64,000 nucleotides of DNA from positions 2,263,982 to 2,327,981 of the forward strand of contig NZ_DF967965.1 in the NCBI RefSeq assembly GCF_001050195.2. The letters run 5' to 3'. The position numbers and the translations under genes are program-made. Source of the stretch: Anaerolinea thermolimosa (lineage in GTDB: Bacteria > Chloroflexota > Anaerolineae > Anaerolineales > Anaerolineaceae). The notes under the pieces were generated by a model. That model worked only from the letters and a program-made list of their open reading frames with translations. It did not search any database and was not told the origin of the DNA. Below, in pieces: positions 7,856 to 16,831 of the stretch; the first letter of the stretch is position 1; each line of letters begins with the position of its first letter.

Positions 7856-8869
7856 ATGAGTAACCTTTCAACCTTTCCACCCCTTCGTCTCTCACTCCCT
7901 TCCAAAGGGCGGCTGGCCGAAGACGCTGTAGAGTTTCTCAATGCCTGTGGTTTACGCATTTACAAGCCTAACCCGCGGCAGTATGAGGCTACCATTCCGG
8001 CACTCCCCGGCCTGAATGTACTCTTTCAACGCCCGGCGGATATTGTCGTCAGTGTGCGTGATGGCAGCGTGGACTTTGGAATCACTGGAATCGATGTCAT
8101 CGCCGAACGCCGCGGAGAAAACGGCCACCTGATGATTCTGCATGAGGCCCTCGGTTTTGGGGCTTGCTCTTTAAGACTGGCGGTACCCGAAAGCTGGAGT
8201 GAAGTAAACGACCTCGCCGCATTACGGGCCCACACAGTGATGCTGGGGCGGCCCCTCCGGGTAGCTACCAAATATCCTCTCCTAACCGGCAATTTCCTCA
8301 ACCGCGCTAACATTGAGCATATCCTGATCTCAGCTGAAGGGACGCTGGAAACTGCACCGGCCATCGGTTATGCCGATATTATTTCTGACCTGGTATCTTC
8401 CGGCCAAACCCTGCGAGATAATCGCCTGAAACCCCTCCAGGATGGGCTGATTCAAGATTCGCAGGCCGCCCTCATTGCCAACCGGCAGAGCCTTAAAAAC
8501 AACCCTGCGGCCCTGCAAATGGCCCGCCAGCTCCTTGAATACTTTGAAGCCCACCTGCGTGCAAGCGAAGAACTGGCCATTTTTGCCAACATCCGAGGCG
8601 CTTCTCCAGAAGCCATTGCCGAACTTATCTTTACCCAGCCCACCATTGCTGGCCTGCAAGGCCCAACCATTTCGCGTGTAGTGGTACGCTCCGGCGATCC
8701 AAACTGGTATGCGGTCAATATTATTGTGCCGCGTGCCCGTCTTTTTCAGGCCGTGAATGAATTGCGGGCAATTGGTGGAAGCGGCGTAGTGGTAATGCCC
8801 GTCAGTTACATCTTTGAAGAGGAACCCCCGCGTTACAGCGCCATGCTCCGTATGCTGGAAGAAAGGTAG
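7856..8869 (+). CDS. hisG: ATP phosphoribosyltransferase, long form
   Basis: First enzyme of histidine biosynthesis: it joins ATP and PRPP to give phosphoribosyl-ATP. It has 337 residues, longer than the roughly 300 usual for the long form. The catalytic part starts [12 protein letters not shown] and includes the PRPP-loop-like stretch [21 protein letters not shown]. The C-terminal part ([28 protein letters not shown]) matches the ACT-like His-binding regulatory domain, which explains the absence of hisZ. Start ATG 7856 has AGGAG at 7845-7849; an earlier ATG at 7852 meets a stop after three codons. First structural gene of the operon. Confidence 0.95.
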   Translation: MSNLSTFPPLRLSLPSKGRLAEDAVEFLNACGLRIYKPNPRQYEATIPALPGLNVLFQRPADIVVSVRDGSVDFGITGIDVIAERRGENGHLMILHEALGFGACSLRLAVPESWSEVNDLAALRAHTVMLGRPLRVATKYPLLTGNFLNRANIEHILISAEGTLETAPAIGYADIISDLVSSGQTLRDNRLKPLQDGLIQDSQAALIANRQSLKNNPAALQMARQLLEYFEAHLRASEELAIFANIRGASPEAIAELIFTQPTIAGLQGPTISRVVVRSGDPNWYAVNIIVPRARLFQAVNELRAIGGSGVVVMPVSYIFEEEPPRYSAMLRMLEER

Positions 8870-8874
8870 ACCCC

Positions 8875-10197
8875 ATGTTAAAACGCTACGATCCTGAGAC
8901 AGCCCGGCAGACCATCCTCAAGCGCACCCCACTGGATGATATGGAGGTGCCCGTTGCTGTGATTGAGAGCCTTCAGAAGCTTTTTGGTGAACCTCTGACA
9001 CCCGATCAGGCCGTACAGCGCATCCTTCGAGATGTGCGAACACGCGGCGATACCGCCCTGCGAGAGTGGACGACCCGTCTTGACGGACAAACCCCGCAGA
9101 GTTTCCGCATCTCCCCCGACGAGACCAGAACTGCTCTGAAAAAAATTACCCCGGCTCAGCGTGAGGCTCTGGAACTGGCAGCTGACCGCATTCGGCGTTT
9201 TCATCAGGCACAGCCGGTCACCAGCTGGATGACCAACCAGCTGGGAGGAACGCTTGGCCAGTTCATCCGTCCAATTCGCCGGGTGGGAGTGTACGTTCCC
9301 GGAGGGAGCGCCCCCCTGCCCTCTTCGGTGTTAATGTCCGTCGTGCCAGCACAGGTAGCCGGAGTACAAGAGATCGTCGTGGTTGCTCCTCCTCAACGTG
9401 GAACCGGCCAGATAGCCCCCATCATCCTGGCCGCCTGTGCTCTGGTGGGGGTCGAGGAGGTTTATGCCCTGGGTGGCGCGCAGGCCATTGCCGCTCTGGC
9501 GTTCGGCACCGAAAGTATTCCCCGGGTGGATAAAATTTTTGGCCCCGGCAATCTTTTTGTGACTCTGGCGAAGAAACAAGTTTATGGAGTGGTGGGCATC
9601 GATGGCCTGGCCGGCCCCACTGAGACCCTGGTGATCGCCGACGAAACTGCCAACCCTGAATGGGTTGCAGCCGACTTGCTGGCCCAGGCCGAACATGACG
9701 TGCTCGCTTCGGCAATCCTTTTGACCCCCTCTGCAACGCTGGCCGAACAGACCGCTTTGGCGGTTGCCCGCCAGCTGGAACAACGGTCGCGCGCCGAAGT
9801 TATTTCCCAATCGCTGGCCAACCGCAGCGGCGCCGTAGTTACCAGAGACCTGGATGAAGCCGTTATGTTGGCCAATGAATACGCCCCTGAGCATCTTTGC
9901 CTGGCTGTTCGTGATCCATGGCGTCTGGCGGAACGCATCCATGCCGCGGGGGGAGTCTTCCTGGGGGAACACTCCTTCGAAGTGCTTGGCGATTACGTGG
10001 CCGGCCCAAGCCATGTAATGCCTACCGGCGGTTCAGCGCGGTTCGCCTCACCACTGAATGTGTTGGATTTCATCCACATCGTCAGCCTTATTGCCCTGGA
10101 CGAAACCACCACCCGGCAAATCGCCCCAAAAGCGGCGGAGATCGCCCACGCGGAGGGATTAGACGCCCATGCCTTTTCTGCGGAGGTGCGCCTGTGA
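8875..10197 (+). CDS. hisD: histidinol dehydrogenase
   Basis: Zinc-dependent NAD+ oxidoreductase that converts L-histidinol to L-histidine in the last two steps. The 440 residues are of normal length. Signature stretches include [52 protein letters not shown] and [29 protein letters not shown], with the C-terminal [18 protein letters not shown]. It starts five bases after hisG and its stop overlaps the hisC start as GTGA. Confidence 0.97.
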   Translation: MLKRYDPETARQTILKRTPLDDMEVPVAVIESLQKLFGEPLTPDQAVQRILRDVRTRGDTALREWTTRLDGQTPQSFRISPDETRTALKKITPAQREALELAADRIRRFHQAQPVTSWMTNQLGGTLGQFIRPIRRVGVYVPGGSAPLPSSVLMSVVPAQVAGVQEIVVVAPPQRGTGQIAPIILAACALVGVEEVYALGGAQAIAALAFGTESIPRVDKIFGPGNLFVTLAKKQVYGVVGIDGLAGPTETLVIADETANPEWVAADLLAQAEHDVLASAILLTPSATLAEQTALAVARQLEQRSRAEVISQSLANRSGAVVTRDLDEAVMLANEYAPEHLCLAVRDPWRLAERIHAAGGVFLGEHSFEVLGDYVAGPSHVMPTGGSARFASPLNVLDFIHIVSLIALDETTTRQIAPKAAEIAHAEGLDAHAFSAEVRL

Positions 10198-11300
10198 AAC
10201 CCGCCCAACGGTTCGAGACTTTTCCTCCCTATACCCCTATTGAACCTTTCGAGGTACTGTCGGAGCGACTGGGAATCCCCCCCGATCGCATTGTTAAACT
10301 CGATGCGAACGAAAACCCTTACGGCCCTTCACCCAAAGCCCGTGCGGCTCTGGCGAACCTCGCCTATGCGCATATTTACCCCGACCCCGAAAGCCGCGCC
10401 CTGAGGAACGCTCTTTCTGCCTTCACCCATGTACCGGTAGATTACCTGATGGCCGGTTCCGGTGCCGATGAGTTAATCGACCTTGTCCTTCGTGTAATTC
10501 TTGACCCCGGCGATTGTGTCCTTCATTGCCCGCCCACTTTTGGAATGTATTCTTTTGACACCCTGCTTAATGGCGGTCAGGTGATCGATGTGCCGCGTCG
10601 GGCCGATTTTTCTCTGGATCTACCACGCATCCAACAGGTAATCGCCGACCGCGCGCCCCGGGTAATCTTCCTTACCGCTCCCAACAACCCCGACGGACGC
10701 TTTCCAACCTGTGAAGAAGTGAACACCGTCCTTGATAGCCCCAGCCTGGTCGTTATAGATGAAGCCTATATTGAGTTCACTCATGGAGATGGACGCCTCG
10801 GCCAGGGTCGCAGCCTCATCCGCCAGGTAGTAGAGCGTGAAAATCTGATCGTCCTTCGCACCTTCAGCAAATGGGCAGGGCTGGCCGGGCTTCGTGTCGG
10901 TTATGGGGCTTTTCCCCGCTGGCTCATGCCCATCCTCTGGAAAGCCAAACAACCCTACAACGTGAATGTCGCCGCCAGTGAGGCTGCGATTGCCTCCTTA
11001 CAGGACCTGGACATACTGGCCGAAAATGTGGAGAGAATTAAAACCGAGCGTACACGCCTCTTTCAGAAACTCTCCGAAATTTCGTACCTGCGCCCTTTTC
11101 CCTCTGAAGCCAATTTTATCCTCTGCCGGGTAGAAGGCCTCGACGCCGCCGGGCTGAAGAGAATCCTCGCCGCGCAGGGGATTCTGGTACGCCATTATGC
11201 CACTCCCCTGCTCCAGAATTTCATTCGCATTTCGGTCGGCCGGCCACAGGATACCGACATCCTTCTGGAAACCTTGCGAAAGATTGAGGAAACCCTATGA
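10194..11300 (+). CDS. hisC: histidinol-phosphate aminotransferase
   Basis: PLP-dependent class I/II aminotransferase acting on imidazole acetol phosphate. It has 368 residues from GTG 10194, chosen because it overlaps the hisD stop as GTGA and has GGAGG at 10182-10186. The frame is open further upstream, but that part is inside hisD. Motifs: [13 protein letters not shown] at the N-terminus, [17 protein letters not shown], and the PLP lysine in [16 protein letters not shown]. Its stop overlaps the next gene as ATGA. Confidence 0.95.
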   Translation: MKPAQRFETFPPYTPIEPFEVLSERLGIPPDRIVKLDANENPYGPSPKARAALANLAYAHIYPDPESRALRNALSAFTHVPVDYLMAGSGADELIDLVLRVILDPGDCVLHCPPTFGMYSFDTLLNGGQVIDVPRRADFSLDLPRIQQVIADRAPRVIFLTAPNNPDGRFPTCEEVNTVLDSPSLVVIDEAYIEFTHGDGRLGQGRSLIRQVVERENLIVLRTFSKWAGLAGLRVGYGAFPRWLMPILWKAKQPYNVNVAASEAAIASLQDLDILAENVERIKTERTRLFQKLSEISYLRPFPSEANFILCRVEGLDAAGLKRILAAQGILVRHYATPLLQNFIRISVGRPQDTDILLETLRKIEETL

Positions 11301-12442
11301 AAGTTGCTGTGATCCTTTATGATGGATTTTCCAGTCTGGAATTTTCTACCCTCTACGAGCCCCTTGCCCGGGCCGCATGGAATGCTCCCGGTCTCCTTCA
11401 ATGCGACCTTTGCTCTCCTTACAGCGAAGTCTTTGACGCTTATGGATTGCACTACTATCCCACCCGTATGACTTCCTCCCTGCAAGGGTATGATCTTCTC
11501 TGTGTTCCCGGCGGTCCGGGGGCTTCGAAGCAGGTTGAAAATCCTTCCTTCCTCTCCTGGCTCGCCACTGCCCGAGACACCCCGCAAATCCTCCTCATTG
11601 GGCATGGAGCCCTTTTACTGGCAGCTGCGGGTCTATTAAAGGGGCACGAAATTGCTTCACCGCCAGAAGTAGAAGCCAGGCTCTCCAGCCTGGGAGTTCA
11701 TCCCTCGCCTCAACCGTTGGTTTTGGACGGCCCGGTGCTCAGCGCCAGTGATATCCGAGCAGCACTCGACCTGGCGCAGGCGGTAGCACGCAGTTTAATT
11801 CAGGGTATGCCCCTGCGCAGTATATCAGGGGCATCAGACGCTACCTTGCCTCAGCCTCGGCTGGTCACCACCGAGCGAAAAACCGCCGAGACAAACATTA
11901 CCGTCCGGCTTAACCTGGACGGATGCGGAAAACACCAGATTCAAACCGGTCTCCCGTTCCTTGACCACATGTTAACCCAGGTAGCCGTGCATGGTCTATT
12001 TGACCTGCAGGTGGATGCACAGGGCGACCTGCAAATTGACGCTCATCATACCCTGGAAGACGTCGCTCTCACCCTGGGGTTGGCCTTCCAACAGGCGCTT
12101 GGAGATCGCGCTGGAATTGTACGAATGGCTTCCGCAGAAGTTCCCATGGACGACAGCCTGGCCCGGGTCACCGTAGATTTCTCTGGAAGACCGTACTGCG
12201 TTTTTCAGGGGAATTGGACACTTCCATCCGTTGGCGGGATACCCAATACTCTTTTTGTCCATTTTTTCGAAAGCCTTGCACAGAACGCCCGCTGCAATTT
12301 GCACGCCATCATCCAGTACGGGAACGACGACCACCACAAAGCCGAAGCCCTCTTTAAAGCTCTCGGCAGAGCCTTCTGCACTGCCACCCGGCTTGATCCG
12401 CGTCGGGGGAGCTTCATTCCCTCCAGTAAGGGGGTCTTATGA
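11297..12442 (+). CDS. hisB: fusion of a degenerate DJ-1/PfpI domain with imidazoleglycerol-phosphate dehydratase
   Basis: 381 residues, twice the normal HisB length. Residues about 190-381 are a complete HisB, with metal-binding motifs DHML, HHTLEDV and DDHHKAEALFK; it dehydrates imidazoleglycerol phosphate in the sixth step. Residues 1 to about 175 read as a DJ-1/PfpI glutamine-amidotransferase-like domain (VAVILYDGFSSLEFSTLYEPL, CVPGGPGA, LLLAAAGLL). At the nucleophile elbow the usual Cys-His-Gly reads Gly-His-Gly, with G102 replacing the catalytic Cys, so the domain should be non-enzymatic. The frame is continuous with no internal ribosome-binding site, and both ends overlap neighbours by ATGA. 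Confidence 0.88.
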   Translation: MKVAVILYDGFSSLEFSTLYEPLARAAWNAPGLLQCDLCSPYSEVFDAYGLHYYPTRMTSSLQGYDLLCVPGGPGASKQVENPSFLSWLATARDTPQILLIGHGALLLAAAGLLKGHEIASPPEVEARLSSLGVHPSPQPLVLDGPVLSASDIRAALDLAQAVARSLIQGMPLRSISGASDATLPQPRLVTTERKTAETNITVRLNLDGCGKHQIQTGLPFLDHMLTQVAVHGLFDLQVDAQGDLQIDAHHTLEDVALTLGLAFQQALGDRAGIVRMASAEVPMDDSLARVTVDFSGRPYCVFQGNWTLPSVGGIPNTLFVHFFESLAQNARCNLHAIIQYGNDDHHKAEALFKALGRAFCTATRLDPRRGSFIPSSKGVL

Positions 12443-13053
12443 ACCGGATAGACGCCATCCTGATCGATGCTGGAACCGGCAATCTGCATTCGGTTCACCA
12501 TGCCCTGCAAGCCCTGGGGTATCGGATTCACGTCACTTCCGATCCCCATGACCTCCAGCAAGGGGGTAGAGTTATTTTACCGGGTGTGGGTGCTTTCGGC
12601 GCTTTTATGCAGGGATTGAAAGAGCACGCTCTGGACGAGGTTGTGCGTGAAGTTTTCCAGCGTGGCGACCCACTCTTTGGAATTTGCGTGGGTATGCAGG
12701 CTTTCTTCGAATCCAGCGCAGAGTCGGGCGATCACCCCGGCCTTGGTTTACTACCCGGGCGGGTGGTACGTTTTCCTGCTTTCAATGGGCTAAAAATTCC
12801 TCACACAGGATGGAATCAACTTCACTTCACCCACCCTTCCCCTCTATTTACTGACCTGGAGTCCGGTGTGTACGTTTACTTCAATCATTCCTATTTCTGT
12901 GATGCCACCCCCCCTGATGTGATCGCCCTGACGGATTATGGATTGGATTACTGCAGTGCCGTTCAACATGGCAACCTCTTTGGGGTACAATTTCACCCCG
13001 AAAAGAGCCAGAAAGTTGGCCGCAGGGTTCTGGAGAATTTCTTTAAAATATGA
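12439..13053 (+). CDS. hisH: imidazole glycerol phosphate synthase, glutaminase subunit
   Basis: Class I glutamine amidotransferase that feeds ammonia to HisF. The 204 residues are normal. The oxyanion and nucleophile motifs are LPGVGAFGAFM and GICVGMQAFFE (catalytic Cys). The His-x-Glu pair is in VQFHPEKSQ. The opening DAGTGNLHSV is typical. ATGA overlaps on both sides tie it to hisB and hisA. Confidence 0.96.
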   Translation: MNRIDAILIDAGTGNLHSVHHALQALGYRIHVTSDPHDLQQGGRVILPGVGAFGAFMQGLKEHALDEVVREVFQRGDPLFGICVGMQAFFESSAESGDHPGLGLLPGRVVRFPAFNGLKIPHTGWNQLHFTHPSPLFTDLESGVYVYFNHSYFCDATPPDVIALTDYGLDYCSAVQHGNLFGVQFHPEKSQKVGRRVLENFFKI

Positions 13054-13775
13054 GCGAATTTATTGTGTTTCCAGCCATCGATTTACGCGGTGGTAAGGTG
13101 GTGCGCCTCCAGGAAGGCGACCCTGAACGCCTTACAGCTTATTCCGACGATCCGGCCGCAGTTGCTGAACGATGGCTTACGGCCGGTGCACGCTGGCTTC
13201 ACGTAGTCAACCTTGATGGCGCTTTCGATCAGCCCGATTCGGCCAATCGTGAGGCATTGCGCGCTATCCTCCAGGTAGGAAAACGGTATCATGCCCGGGT
13301 TCAATTCGGCGGCGGTCTTCGCCATCTCCAGGCCGTTGAGCAGGTGCTCGAGCTGGGGGTAAGCCGGGTGGTTCTGGGGACCCTTGCCATCAAAGACCCC
13401 GCGACGCTTACCGAGGCCTTGAAACGCTGGGGCGAAGACCGCATCGCTGCCAGCCTGGATGCCCGCGATGGGCTTGTGCGGGTGCACGGCTGGCAACAGA
13501 CCACGGGTGTCTCTGCTCTGCAGGCCGCACTCATCCTGCGCCAGGCGGGGTTACACTGGCTTGTATTTACAGATATTGCCCGTGATGGCCTGCAAACCGG
13601 CCTTAACCTGCAGGCCACCTGCCAGATAGCCCGTGAAAGCGGGCTCGCAGTGGTTGCCTCCGGGGGAATCAGCAGTGCCGGTGAAGTTCAGGCTGTGCGG
13701 CAGGCCAACCTGGCGGGAGTCATCATCGGGCGGGCCCTTTATGAAGGCGCCATTCGCCTGGAGGAGGTGGTATAA
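13050..13775 (+). CDS. hisA: phosphoribosylformimino-AICAR-P isomerase
   Basis: A TIM-barrel isomerase of 241 residues that opens the ring of ProFAR to PRFAR. The N-terminal catalytic Asp lies in [18 protein letters not shown] and the second in [12 protein letters not shown]. Phosphate-binding loops are QFGGGLR and [12 protein letters not shown]. It is homologous to HisF, encoded next, with two bases between them. Confidence 0.96.
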   Translation: MSEFIVFPAIDLRGGKVVRLQEGDPERLTAYSDDPAAVAERWLTAGARWLHVVNLDGAFDQPDSANREALRAILQVGKRYHARVQFGGGLRHLQAVEQVLELGVSRVVLGTLAIKDPATLTEALKRWGEDRIAASLDARDGLVRVHGWQQTTGVSALQAALILRQAGLHWLVFTDIARDGLQTGLNLQATCQIARESGLAVVASGGISSAGEVQAVRQANLAGVIIGRALYEGAIRLEEVV

Positions 13776-13777
13776 AA

Positions 13778-14551
13778 ATGCTGGCAAAACGGATTATCCC
13801 CTGTATGGATATCGCCAATGGACGCATTGTTAAAGGAGTGCGTTTCACCAACCTTCGCGATGCGGGAGACCCCGTAGAACAGGCCCGGGCTTACGACGAA
13901 GCCGGAGCCGACGAACTGGCCTTTCTGGATATCTCTGCTACCCATGAGGGGCGTGAAACCGTGGTGGACACCGTGCGTCGGGTTGCCGAACAGGTTTTCC
14001 TGCCCCTCACGGTGGGCGGAGGAATTCGGAGTGTGGAGGATATGCGCCGCCTTCTGCTGGCCGGTGCCGATAAAGTGAGCATCAATTCTGCCGCGGTGCG
14101 TAACCCGAACCTGCTTAGAGAAGGAGCAGACCGATTTGGCAGTCAGTGTATTCTCCTCGCTATCGACGCGCGCCGTGTTTCCCATGCCCAGAAGGCACTC
14201 CGCTGGGAGGTGATCATCAACGGGGGACGGTTGCCCACCGGCCTGGATGCCGTCGAATGGGCCACGCGTGGCGTGGCTCTTGGCGCCGGTGAAATTCTTC
14301 TGACCAGCATGGATGCCGATGGCACTCTCTCTGGCTTCGATTTGGAATTAACCCGGGCCATCGCTGATGCCGTACCGGTGCCGGTGATCGCTTCGGGAGG
14401 TGCAGGAGCTCCGGAACACTTTGCCGCTGTGCTTACCGAGGGCCACGCTGACGCCGCTCTTGCGGCTTCGCTTTTCCATGATGGCAAATTACGTATTCCA
14501 GACCTCAAGGACTACCTTTTTGCCCGGGGTATTCCGGTGCGAAAGACTTAG
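13778..14551 (+). CDS. hisF: imidazole glycerol phosphate synthase, cyclase subunit
   Basis: A TIM-barrel cyclase of 257 residues that works with HisH to give imidazole glycerol phosphate and AICAR. Catalytic Asp residues lie in [18 protein letters not shown] and [14 protein letters not shown]. Phosphate loops are TVGGGIRS and [18 protein letters not shown] near the end of hisA serves as its ribosome-binding site. Confidence 0.97.
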   Translation: MLAKRIIPCMDIANGRIVKGVRFTNLRDAGDPVEQARAYDEAGADELAFLDISATHEGRETVVDTVRRVAEQVFLPLTVGGGIRSVEDMRRLLLAGADKVSINSAAVRNPNLLREGADRFGSQCILLAIDARRVSHAQKALRWEVIINGGRLPTGLDAVEWATRGVALGAGEILLTSMDADGTLSGFDLELTRAIADAVPVPVIASGGAGAPEHFAAVLTEGHADAALAASLFHDGKLRIPDLKDYLFARGIPVRKT

Positions 14552-14566
14552 AAAGGTTCTGTTCCC

Positions 14567-14911
14567 ATGGAAACCGAAATCCACTTTGATGAACGCGGCC
14601 TTATCCCAGCCATCGTTCAGGATACCTCTACCGGAGAGGTGCTCATGCTTGCTTATATGAATCGTGAAGCACTGGAACGCACTCTGGCCACCGGCGAGAC
14701 CCACTTCTGGTCGCGCAGTCGGAAGGAACTCTGGCATAAGGGGGCCACCTCTGGAAACGTGCAGTACGTCACTTCAATCATGCTGGATTGTGACCAGGAT
14801 ACGTTACTGATCAAAGTCCACCCTGCCGGGCCTGCCTGCCATACCGGTGCCATCAGTTGTTTTTTCACCCCCCTACCCCTCAAAGAAAAGAACAGCCCCC
14901 ATGACTCTTGA
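14567..14911 (+). CDS. hisI: phosphoribosyl-AMP cyclohydrolase
   Basis: Third step of the pathway, opening the purine ring of PR-AMP. It has 114 residues and is a stand-alone enzyme, not fused to HisE. Motifs: [27 protein letters not shown], and the zinc/magnesium site [12 protein letters not shown] with GPACHTG. The last 11 bases overlap the hisE start. Confidence 0.95.
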   Translation: METEIHFDERGLIPAIVQDTSTGEVLMLAYMNREALERTLATGETHFWSRSRKELWHKGATSGNVQYVTSIMLDCDQDTLLIKVHPAGPACHTGAISCFFTPLPLKEKNSPHDS

Positions 14912-15185
14912 AGAACTCTACCAGATCATCTGTGAACGCCGTGACCATCCAGTTGAGAATTCCTACACCAACCACCTTTTCAAGGCGGGAGAAGATGAGA
15001 TTCTCAAAAAAATTGGAGAAGAAGCAGTAGAGGTCATCCTCGCGGCCAAAGCCCAGGGAGACGAACGGCTGATCGAAGAAGTGGCCGATCTTGCCTATCA
15101 TACCCTCGTTTTACTGGCCTTCCGTGGCCTTTCACCTGCAGATATCTCAGCAGAATTAGGCCGGCGACATAAAAATAAAAAATGA
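14901..15185 (+). CDS. hisE: phosphoribosyl-ATP pyrophosphatase
   Basis: Second step, converting PR-ATP to PR-AMP. It has 94 residues from ATG 14901; the frame is open upstream but that part lies in hisI. It is an all-alpha MazG-like fold with the metal-binding motif [15 protein letters not shown] and [13 protein letters not shown]. Last gene of the operon; the terminator hairpin starts inside its final codons. No histidinol-phosphatase gene (hisN) is visible in the operon. Confidence 0.95.
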   Translation: MTLEELYQIICERRDHPVENSYTNHLFKAGEDEILKKIGEEAVEVILAAKAQGDERLIEEVADLAYHTLVLLAFRGLSPADISAELGRRHKNKK

Positions 15186-15217
15186 ACAACAGCCTCACCT
15201 GACGCTGTTGTTCTTCT
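15184..15217 (+). terminator. his operon terminator
   Basis: GAACAACAGC (15184-15193) pairs perfectly with GCTGTTGTTC (15204-15213) across a ten-base loop, followed by TTCTTCC. It overlaps the hisE stop. Confidence 0.75.
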
Positions 15218-15224
15218 TCCGAAA

Positions 15225-15410
15225 AGGTTCACCCCGCCATGCCGTGTGCTGCGGAGTTTTGAACCTGCTCTCGCAGGTGGGTGCCTACCCGGTAGCTTTG
15301 CCTTGGCCGAGACCTAACGCATTGCATCCGTGAGATTGACACCCTTTTTTTAAGTGTTGGCTCAAAACCGGTGATGCGGCATCACGAGCACAGCAGGGCT
15401 AACGCAAAGA
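15225..15410 (+). ncRNA. candidate structured RNA, possibly 6S-like
   Basis: A 292-base gap without a gene shows several helices. GTTTTGA (15256-15262) pairs with TCAAAAC (15362-15368), and TGTGCT (15245-15250) with AGCACA (15387-15392), giving a long rod. Inside lie the perfect hairpin ACCTGC-TCTC-GCAGGT (15263-15278) and, on the 3' strand, GTGAT-GCGGC-ATCAC (15371-15385). A rod with a central bubble and a small 3'-strand hairpin resembles 6S RNA, and the TTTTGAACC...GGTGGG stretch recalls 6S genes from memory. I see no strong promoter. Strand and ends are inferred. It could also be an unrelated RNA. Confidence 0.42.
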
Positions 15411-15477
15411 TACCACAAAAAATCGCGGTTGTGAAGGTAAAAATGAATCGCCTCAACCGCAAATCAGATTGCACGCT

Positions 15478-15699
15478 TTATTCGGACTTTATCTCTCCAC
15501 GCAGACGTGCCAGTTGTTCTTCAAGTTCCTGACGACGTTCCTCAGCCGCCAGTTCAATTTCCCGGCGCACCTGATCGGTGTACCCCTGAATATCGGCACG
15601 CAGCTGACGCCCCGAAGACGGTGCCAGCAAAAGGCCAATGGCCGTTCCCACAATTGCCCCGGCCATCCAACCAAGCATCCCACTTAAAACCTTGTTCAT
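15478..15699 (-). CDS. YtxH-domain small membrane protein
   Basis: 73 residues from ATG 15699, which has AAAGGAGG just upstream; a longer frame to 15789 lacks this and was rejected. An N-terminal helix MLGWMAGAIVGTAIGLLLAPSSGRQLR matches the YtxH family (one membrane segment with the LLLAPxSG motif), followed by a charged coiled-coil tail. YtxH proteins are associated with general stress; the role is not known. Same strand as the PAP2 gene upstream, with a 35-bp gap. Confidence 0.8.
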   Translation of the reverse strand: MNKVLSGMLGWMAGAIVGTAIGLLLAPSSGRQLRADIQGYTDQVRREIELAAEERRQELEEQLARLRGEIKSE

Positions 15700-15734
15700 C
15701 TTGCCTCCTTTTATTTCCTGCGCCGAAACTACTT

Positions 15735-16715
15735 TTATTGTACCAGACGAAGACGACTCAAGAGCCAGGGGGTTCCGGCAGAAACCCATCCCCCTACCAG
15801 AGTATATCGAAGAAAACGCAATCCATAACTCAATCCATCAGCACCCCTGGGAAACACCAGCCCAAGCCCGTACCAGAAAATAACCACCCCCACTAACCCC
15901 AGGAGATACCCGAGCACCCGCCGCTCCCAGCTACGATGCGGGCGAAAGCCACCCATTCGCCGGAATACCCAGCCTGCGCCACAGGTGAAGCCCAGAAAAG
16001 TGCCGCCCAGGGTAAAAATACCGTCCAGAGAACGTGGGGCGGGTATTTCTGCCCCTGCCTGCACCGCCTGACCCGCCCAGGAGAGAGGCACCTGCCAGTC
16101 CTTCAGTCCCTCATTAACACCCAAAATTAATCCCATTAAGAAAACTGTTCCGGCTACGCAAACCCCCATCAGCCTCCAAAAGCTCAATCTGGAAATCCAG
16201 GTGCTCACCAGAGGGTCTACCTTTTGAAACACCCAAAGCAATACTCCCCCTACCAGCCACCCGACCAGCACATCTGAGAAGTAGTGCACTCCCAGCACCA
16301 GCCTGGAGAAACCGATTAGCCCGATGAGGATAATGGATAGAATGTAGATACTCTTCTTATTTGCCACTCCACTCAGCCAGCCCCAAACAGCAACAGCATT
16401 CTGAGCATGGCCTGAGGGTATTCCAAAAGAGGGTTCACTGGCAAATGCGCGCACCTGTGGATCAACCCAGTAGGGACGCGGCGCATGGAACACCAGCTTA
16501 AGCATGGCGTTCAATCCATTCGAGAGGGTCAAAATCAGGGCCACCCGCACTCCAAGACCTGCATCCAGGCACCAGTAAAGCGCTGGCATGATTAAAAAGA
16601 AAAAATCCTCCGAACCCAGAAACGTCAGCCCACGGGCCAGGACTACCAGCCATGTCCCCAGAGATTGCAGCCAGAGATTAATCACTACTTCAAGCGAATG
16701 AAGAGCATCCATCAT
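15735..16715 (-). CDS. PAP2-family phosphatase, membrane-bound
   Basis: 326 residues from ATG 16715 (16712 is a second possible start), preceded by AAGGAGG; the longer frame to 16847 crosses the tgpA promoter and was rejected. The three acid-phosphatase motifs are present: KLVFHAPRPYW, PSGHAQN and SRLVLGVHYFSD, with catalytic His in the last two. At least eight membrane helices follow. It probably dephosphorylates a lipid phosphate such as undecaprenyl pyrophosphate or phosphatidic acid; the substrate cannot be fixed. Confidence 0.87.
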   Translation of the reverse strand: MMDALHSLEVVINLWLQSLGTWLVVLARGLTFLGSEDFFFLIMPALYWCLDAGLGVRVALILTLSNGLNAMLKLVFHAPRPYWVDPQVRAFASEPSFGIPSGHAQNAVAVWGWLSGVANKKSIYILSIILIGLIGFSRLVLGVHYFSDVLVGWLVGGVLLWVFQKVDPLVSTWISRLSFWRLMGVCVAGTVFLMGLILGVNEGLKDWQVPLSWAGQAVQAGAEIPAPRSLDGIFTLGGTFLGFTCGAGWVFRRMGGFRPHRSWERRVLGYLLGLVGVVIFWYGLGLVFPRGADGLSYGLRFLRYTLVGGWVSAGTPWLLSRLRLVQ

Positions 16716-16795
16716 AAAGAGTAATCCTCCTTCAATGGGTTGAGCGGTTTGGCTGCTATTCATGCCAGCCAACAGGCTTTTCGGGCCTGCACTCG

Positions 16796-16825
16796 TTGAC
16801 GACTCATGCGTTTTTATTGTACACT
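16796..16825 (+). promoter_or_regulatory. predicted leaderless promoter of tgpA
   Basis: TTGACG (16796-16801), 18-base spacer, TACACT (16820-16825). The predicted transcription start is 16832, the A of the ATG, and no ribosome-binding site is present. On the other strand TACAAT (16816-16821) overlaps it and may serve the PAP2 gene. Confidence 0.55.
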
Positions 16826-16831
16826 CAAAAC

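Noticed and set aside
9331..10014. 227-codon antisense frame in hisD
   Set aside because: hisD is unmistakable over this stretch; the antisense product is rich in Gly/Gln with no ribosome-binding site.
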